64,000 nt of DNA from Paenibacillus_V sp046244365. Lineage in GTDB: Bacteria > Bacillota > Bacilli > Paenibacillales > NBRC-103111. The notes under the pieces are model-generated. The model did not search any database, was not told the DNA's origin, and saw nothing but the letters and a program-made list of their open reading frames with translations. Below are positions 61,122-64,000 of this stretch, piece after piece (position 1 is the first letter of the stretch; every line of letters starts with the position of its first letter). The stretch lies in contig NZ_CP176395.1 of NCBI RefSeq assembly GCF_046244365.1, forward strand, positions 496,001-560,000, read 5' to 3'. The position numbers and the translations under genes were made by a program.

Positions 61122-62117
61122 CTACAACCGTACTTCCCGCCCCGTGCTGCAGGACTGCACGATCGCGTCGGCCACCGCAACGCCGTGTACGGCATCCTCG
61201 AAGGACAGGTGGTCGGGTACGGTACCTTCGGCCAGGCAGCGGCAAATGTACATGACCTGCTCCCTTAGCGAGCCTACCGTCTGATTGAGCAGCTTGGCAT
61301 GAATGTTCGTATCCGGCGACTGCCTGCCGGAAGCGTTCCAAATTTGCAAGCCGGACAGGCTCGTTTCGAAATGGGCGGTGCCCTTGTCGCCGATTACTTC
61401 TATGGAGTCGGCGATGGCGATGCCCGCTTCGTCCGGCGTCATCCAATTGCTGTGCAGGACGGCCATTGCGCCGTTCGCGAATTCGAGGCATGCCCACAAA
61501 ATTTCCGGCGCCTCCGCGGGAGACTGGCCGAGCCCGTAGGCTCTGACCGTTTGAACCCGGCTTCCGGCATACCAGATGGCAAGATCGAGATCGTGAATCA
61601 TGAGTTCGTATACGGTATGAGTCCGGCGGTAGGTCGCATATAGCGATTTTTGACGGGATCGCTTCGAATGGATGCTGAGCGGCCTGCCGATTTCGCCTTT
61701 TTGCAGGGACTGATGAATCGAGGCGTATCGCGGATCGAACCGAAGCAAATGCCCGGGCAAAATAAATCGGTTGTTTTCCGCAGCCGTGCGCGCCATTTCT
61801 TCCGCTTCCTGCACGTTCGTGGAAACCGGTTTTTCGACGAGCACATGCTTGCCTGAGCGCAGGGCGAGCAGGACAGGCGCAAGGTGATGCTTCTCGAATG
61901 TGACGACGCTGACCAGATCAAGGTCGGTGCGTTCCAGCAGCTTCTCGTACTGCGTATAGCGATGGGGGACGCCGTATTTGTCTGCCAGCTCGTTTAAACG
62001 ATCCTCCCGCGTGTCGCACACCGCTGCCACTTCGGCTTGGGGCAGGGAACGGAATGCCTCCAGATGGCTTTCCCCCCAGCTGCCGAGCCCGATAATGCCG
62101 ATTTTAACGGTTTTCAT
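61122..62117 (-). CDS. Gfo/Idh/MocA dehydrogenase
   Basis: 331 residues from the ATG at 62117, eight bases after AAGGGG; a GTG at 62126 lies inside the spacing. Rossmann motif GIIGLGSWG, VEKPVSTN, and MIHDLDLAIW. Last gene of a minus-strand group with the zinc alcohol dehydrogenase 12 bp upstream. The pair suggests stepwise oxidation of a polyol or sugar. Confidence 0.88.
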   Translation of the reverse strand: MKTVKIGIIGLGSWGESHLEAFRSLPQAEVAAVCDTREDRLNELADKYGVPHRYTQYEKLLERTDLDLVSVVTFEKHHLAPVLLALRSGKHVLVEKPVSTNVQEAEEMARTAAENNRFILPGHLLRFDPRYASIHQSLQKGEIGRPLSIHSKRSRQKSLYATYRRTHTVYELMIHDLDLAIWYAGSRVQTVRAYGLGQSPAEAPEILWACLEFANGAMAVLHSNWMTPDEAGIAIADSIEVIGDKGTAHFETSLSGLQIWNASGRQSPDTNIHAKLLNQTVGSLREQVMYICRCLAEGTVPDHLSFEDAVHGVAVADAIVQSCSTGREVRL

Positions 62118-62129
62118 CGCAGTCACCCC

Positions 62130-63164
62130 TTACGGCTGTAAAAATATTTTGCCGACATGAACACGGCCGCCCACCAGATCGGCAAATGCGTTCCCGCCTT
62201 CGGACAACGGACGGATCTCCGTCCAGCCTTGCTCCGTGATGCGGCCGCCGACAAGCAGGTCGACCGCATCCTGAAAGTCTTGGCGCGTATAGCAGAACGA
62301 TCCGAGAATTTCGATCTCGCTGCGGATCGTATGGTTAATCGGCAGATTGGTGCCGTCGATTCCGAGCCCGATATTCATTAGCGTGCCGCCCGGATTGAGC
62401 AGATTGACGGCCGTCTCGCGCGTCGGCTGAAAGCCGGCGGCGTCGATGACGACGTCTACGCCTTTGGCGCCAAAGACGATGCGCGCTTTCTCTTCCACCG
62501 CCTGCTCCTTCGGATTGGCTGTTGCGTCCACGCCCGTAAGCTGAGCGATACGCAGCCGTTCGGCATTCGTATCCACGATCATAACCCGCGCCGCGCCCAA
62601 AATTCGTGCCGTCATGGCGCAGAGCAGGCCGATTCCGCCTGCGCCGAATACGACGACGTTAGCGAGAGGATGCTGCAGCAGCGCACGCCGCGTTGCCCGC
62701 AGCGAGCAGGCGAGCGGCTCCGCCAAAGACGCCCGGAAGGAGCTGATCGATTCCGGAACGGGGATGACGGCGCTGCGCGGAACGGCGACCGTTTGGGCAA
62801 AGGCGCCCGGACGGTGGATGCCGATGATTTTCCGCCGGTCGCATAGCTGCGTCAGTCCTTTGAGGCAGCGGTCGCAATGGCCGCAAAACAAGAGCGGATT
62901 GACGACCGCCTTCCGGCCGATCTGCAAATCCGAACCGCTTCCGTGAGTGCCATTCGGGTTTACGTCTACTATCCGTCCGCAAAATTCATGGCCCATCACC
63001 AGGGGAGGGATGCGAAGGCTGTTATGACCCAAGTACCCTTCGATTTCCGAACCGCAAATTCCGACGGCCTCTACCTGAATCAACACTTCGCCGGCTTGCG
63101 CCGCAGGCTGCTCGCGTTCTTCCCAATCCATGGTTTCCGCCGCATTCCACACTAAAGCTTTCAT
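62130..63164 (-). CDS. Zinc-dependent alcohol/sorbitol-type dehydrogenase
   Basis: 344 residues. Catalytic zinc ligands in GICGSEIEGY and GHEF; the structural zinc site is the four-Cys run CGHCDRCLKGLTQLC; NAD-binding motif GAGGIGLL. Medium-chain family acting on a polyol or secondary alcohol. AAGGAGG precedes the ATG. It lies between an M20 peptidase gene and a Gfo/Idh gene, all in the same direction. Confidence 0.9.
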   Translation of the reverse strand: MKALVWNAAETMDWEEREQPAAQAGEVLIQVEAVGICGSEIEGYLGHNSLRIPPLVMGHEFCGRIVDVNPNGTHGSGSDLQIGRKAVVNPLLFCGHCDRCLKGLTQLCDRRKIIGIHRPGAFAQTVAVPRSAVIPVPESISSFRASLAEPLACSLRATRRALLQHPLANVVVFGAGGIGLLCAMTARILGAARVMIVDTNAERLRIAQLTGVDATANPKEQAVEEKARIVFGAKGVDVVIDAAGFQPTRETAVNLLNPGGTLMNIGLGIDGTNLPINHTIRSEIEILGSFCYTRQDFQDAVDLLVGGRITEQGWTEIRPLSEGGNAFADLVGGRVHVGKIFLQP

Positions 63165-63268
63165 AAAGGTAAACCTCCTTAATAGTTAAATGTGAGATAA
63201 GCCGGATTCGGAGGGTGCAAGTCAATACCGAACTGACTAGGGTCTATCATGGCGGTGCCAACGGAAGA

Positions 63269-64000
63269 TCAGGGATACGATTGGGCCAGCAGCAAATAAA
63301 ACTCCGCGGCCTTCGCCACTTCCAAGGCCGGCACCCATTCCTCCTTGGAATGAGCTTGCGCGATCGAGCCGGGGCCGTAAACGATCGTCGGAATGCCTTT
63401 CCACTGCTGAAGCTTGCTGGCGTCGCTGCCGTAAGGCACTCCGCACGGCTGCTCGCTTAACCCGAGCGCCCCCGCCGTTCGCTTTGCCGCCGCTACGATG
63501 CCGGCGTCATCAGGCGTATTCAAGGCGGGATCGAGCAGCAGCGGTTCAATCGTGAGCCGAACGCCGAGAGGCTCCACTGCCAGGCGCAGCGCGCGTTCGA
63601 ATTGAGCCAGCGCCTCCTCCGGCGTTTCGCCCGGGATGATCCGGCGGTCGACCTCGATCGAGCAGCGCTCCGGCACGATGTTGATTTGCACGCCGCCGCG
63701 AATCGTACCGACTACGATCGACGGAGAGCCGCATAAGGGGCTGCTTAGCGACGCAAGCCGCAATTGCTCGTTTTCCTCTATGTAGCGGACGACGCGCATC
63801 ATTTGATAGACCGCGTTGTCGCCCTCCTGAGGAACGGAACTGTGGGCGGCCTTTCCGTGCGTATGGACGGCGAAGCGGGCGCAGCCCTTATGCTGGGTGA
63901 CGATGCCGAGCTCCGTCGGTTCGCCGACGACCGCGCCGCTGATCGGGATATCCAGCTCCATGAAGGCCGCCAAGCCGCGAAAGGCATGCTCTTCATCGAC
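63269..64000 (-). CDS. M20 family metallopeptidase (ArgE/DapE-like), partial
   Basis: The C-terminal 243 residues; the start lies past base 64000. The first visible residues, VDEEHAFRG, carry the Glu pair that serves as catalytic base and zinc ligand in this family. The dimerisation domain (KGCARFAVHTHGKAAHSS) follows, and a late GSDASKLQQWKGIP closes the metal site. Members hydrolyse N-acyl amino acids or small peptides. The Zn-dehydrogenase gene starts 104 bp downstream. Confidence 0.9.
   Translation of the reverse strand, partial: VDEEHAFRGLAAFMELDIPISGAVVGEPTELGIVTQHKGCARFAVHTHGKAAHSSVPQEGDNAVYQMMRVVRYIEENEQLRLASLSSPLCGSPSIVVGTIRGGVQINIVPERCSIEVDRRIIPGETPEEALAQFERALRLAVEPLGVRLTIEPLLLDPALNTPDDAGIVAAAKRTAGALGLSEQPCGVPYGSDASKLQQWKGIPTIVYGPGSIAQAHSKEEWVPALEVAKAAEFYLLLAQSYP

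Overview
The window looks like a chromosomal segment of a Paenibacillaceae bacterium (Paenibacillus or Cohnella type). The signs are a fairly GC-rich firmicute composition, strong GGAGG ribosome-binding sites, an LplB/YtcP/lipoprotein sugar importer run by a membrane-bound AraC regulator, a DUF2663 (YpbF-like) protein, a YkoN/YkoP-like cell-envelope pair and several Gfo/Idh/MocA dehydrogenases. I see no rRNA or tRNA gene, no phage module and no transposase.

Layout. 1-2680: the tail of an ABC exporter gene, its terminator, and a 1.9 kb tandem array of ~114-bp units organised as a 569-bp higher-order repeat. 2681-19751: a large divergent island. Three genes on the minus strand (a single-span protein with a Gln/Ser/Pro/Asn-rich tail, a zinc-ribbon membrane protein and a small membrane protein) face a seven-gene plus-strand operon. 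That operon encodes a secreted-type VWA protein, a tubulin-like GTPase, a second protein that I read as a degenerate paralogue of the tubulin-like protein, a multi-span VWA protein, a small unrecognised protein, a zinc-ribbon GTPase and a membrane-anchored GAP1-type GTPase-associated protein. This is the candidate novel system. It looks like an envelope-spanning, NTP-driven machine of the kind proposed from comparative genomics for biological conflict or multicellular sensing, and I know of no experimental characterisation.

20-31 kb: an FAD oxidoreductase with a divergent AraC regulator, a DUF2663 protein, a response regulator facing a truncated histidine kinase that sits in an operon with an HD-GYP phosphodiesterase and a PAS-GGDEF cyclase, a tiny new gene with a perfect ribosome-binding site and its own terminator, and an exported 5'-nucleotidase. 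31-36 kb: a cytochrome P450 behind a palindromic operator, an FMN riboswitch controlling a DMT-family transporter (probable riboflavin importer), and a PhyH dioxygenase divergent from an AraC regulator. 37-49 kb: a glycan-use locus (AraC sensor, sugar ABC importer, GH88 unsaturated glucuronyl hydrolase, GH29 fucosidase, sugar isomerase, Gfo/Idh dehydrogenase). 49-57 kb: a PAS histidine kinase, a nucleotidyltransferase-fold protein, a MerR/TipAS regulator, an NAD-binding protein, a polysaccharide deacetylase and an UgtP/MurG-like glycosyltransferase. 57-64 kb: three more Gfo/Idh/MocA dehydrogenases, a Tat-exported metallophosphoesterase, a zinc alcohol dehydrogenase and a partial M20 peptidase.

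A dispersed repeat family links several regions. Units of ~114 bp, each with two ~25-bp cores, occur at four places, always just downstream of a gene and always in that gene's orientation. One of these places is the amplified array, and two of the four flank the tubulin/GTPase island in inverted orientation. Starts were revised from the longest frame where a ribosome-binding site clearly favoured an inner codon. All family assignments come from reading the translations and were not searched against databases.
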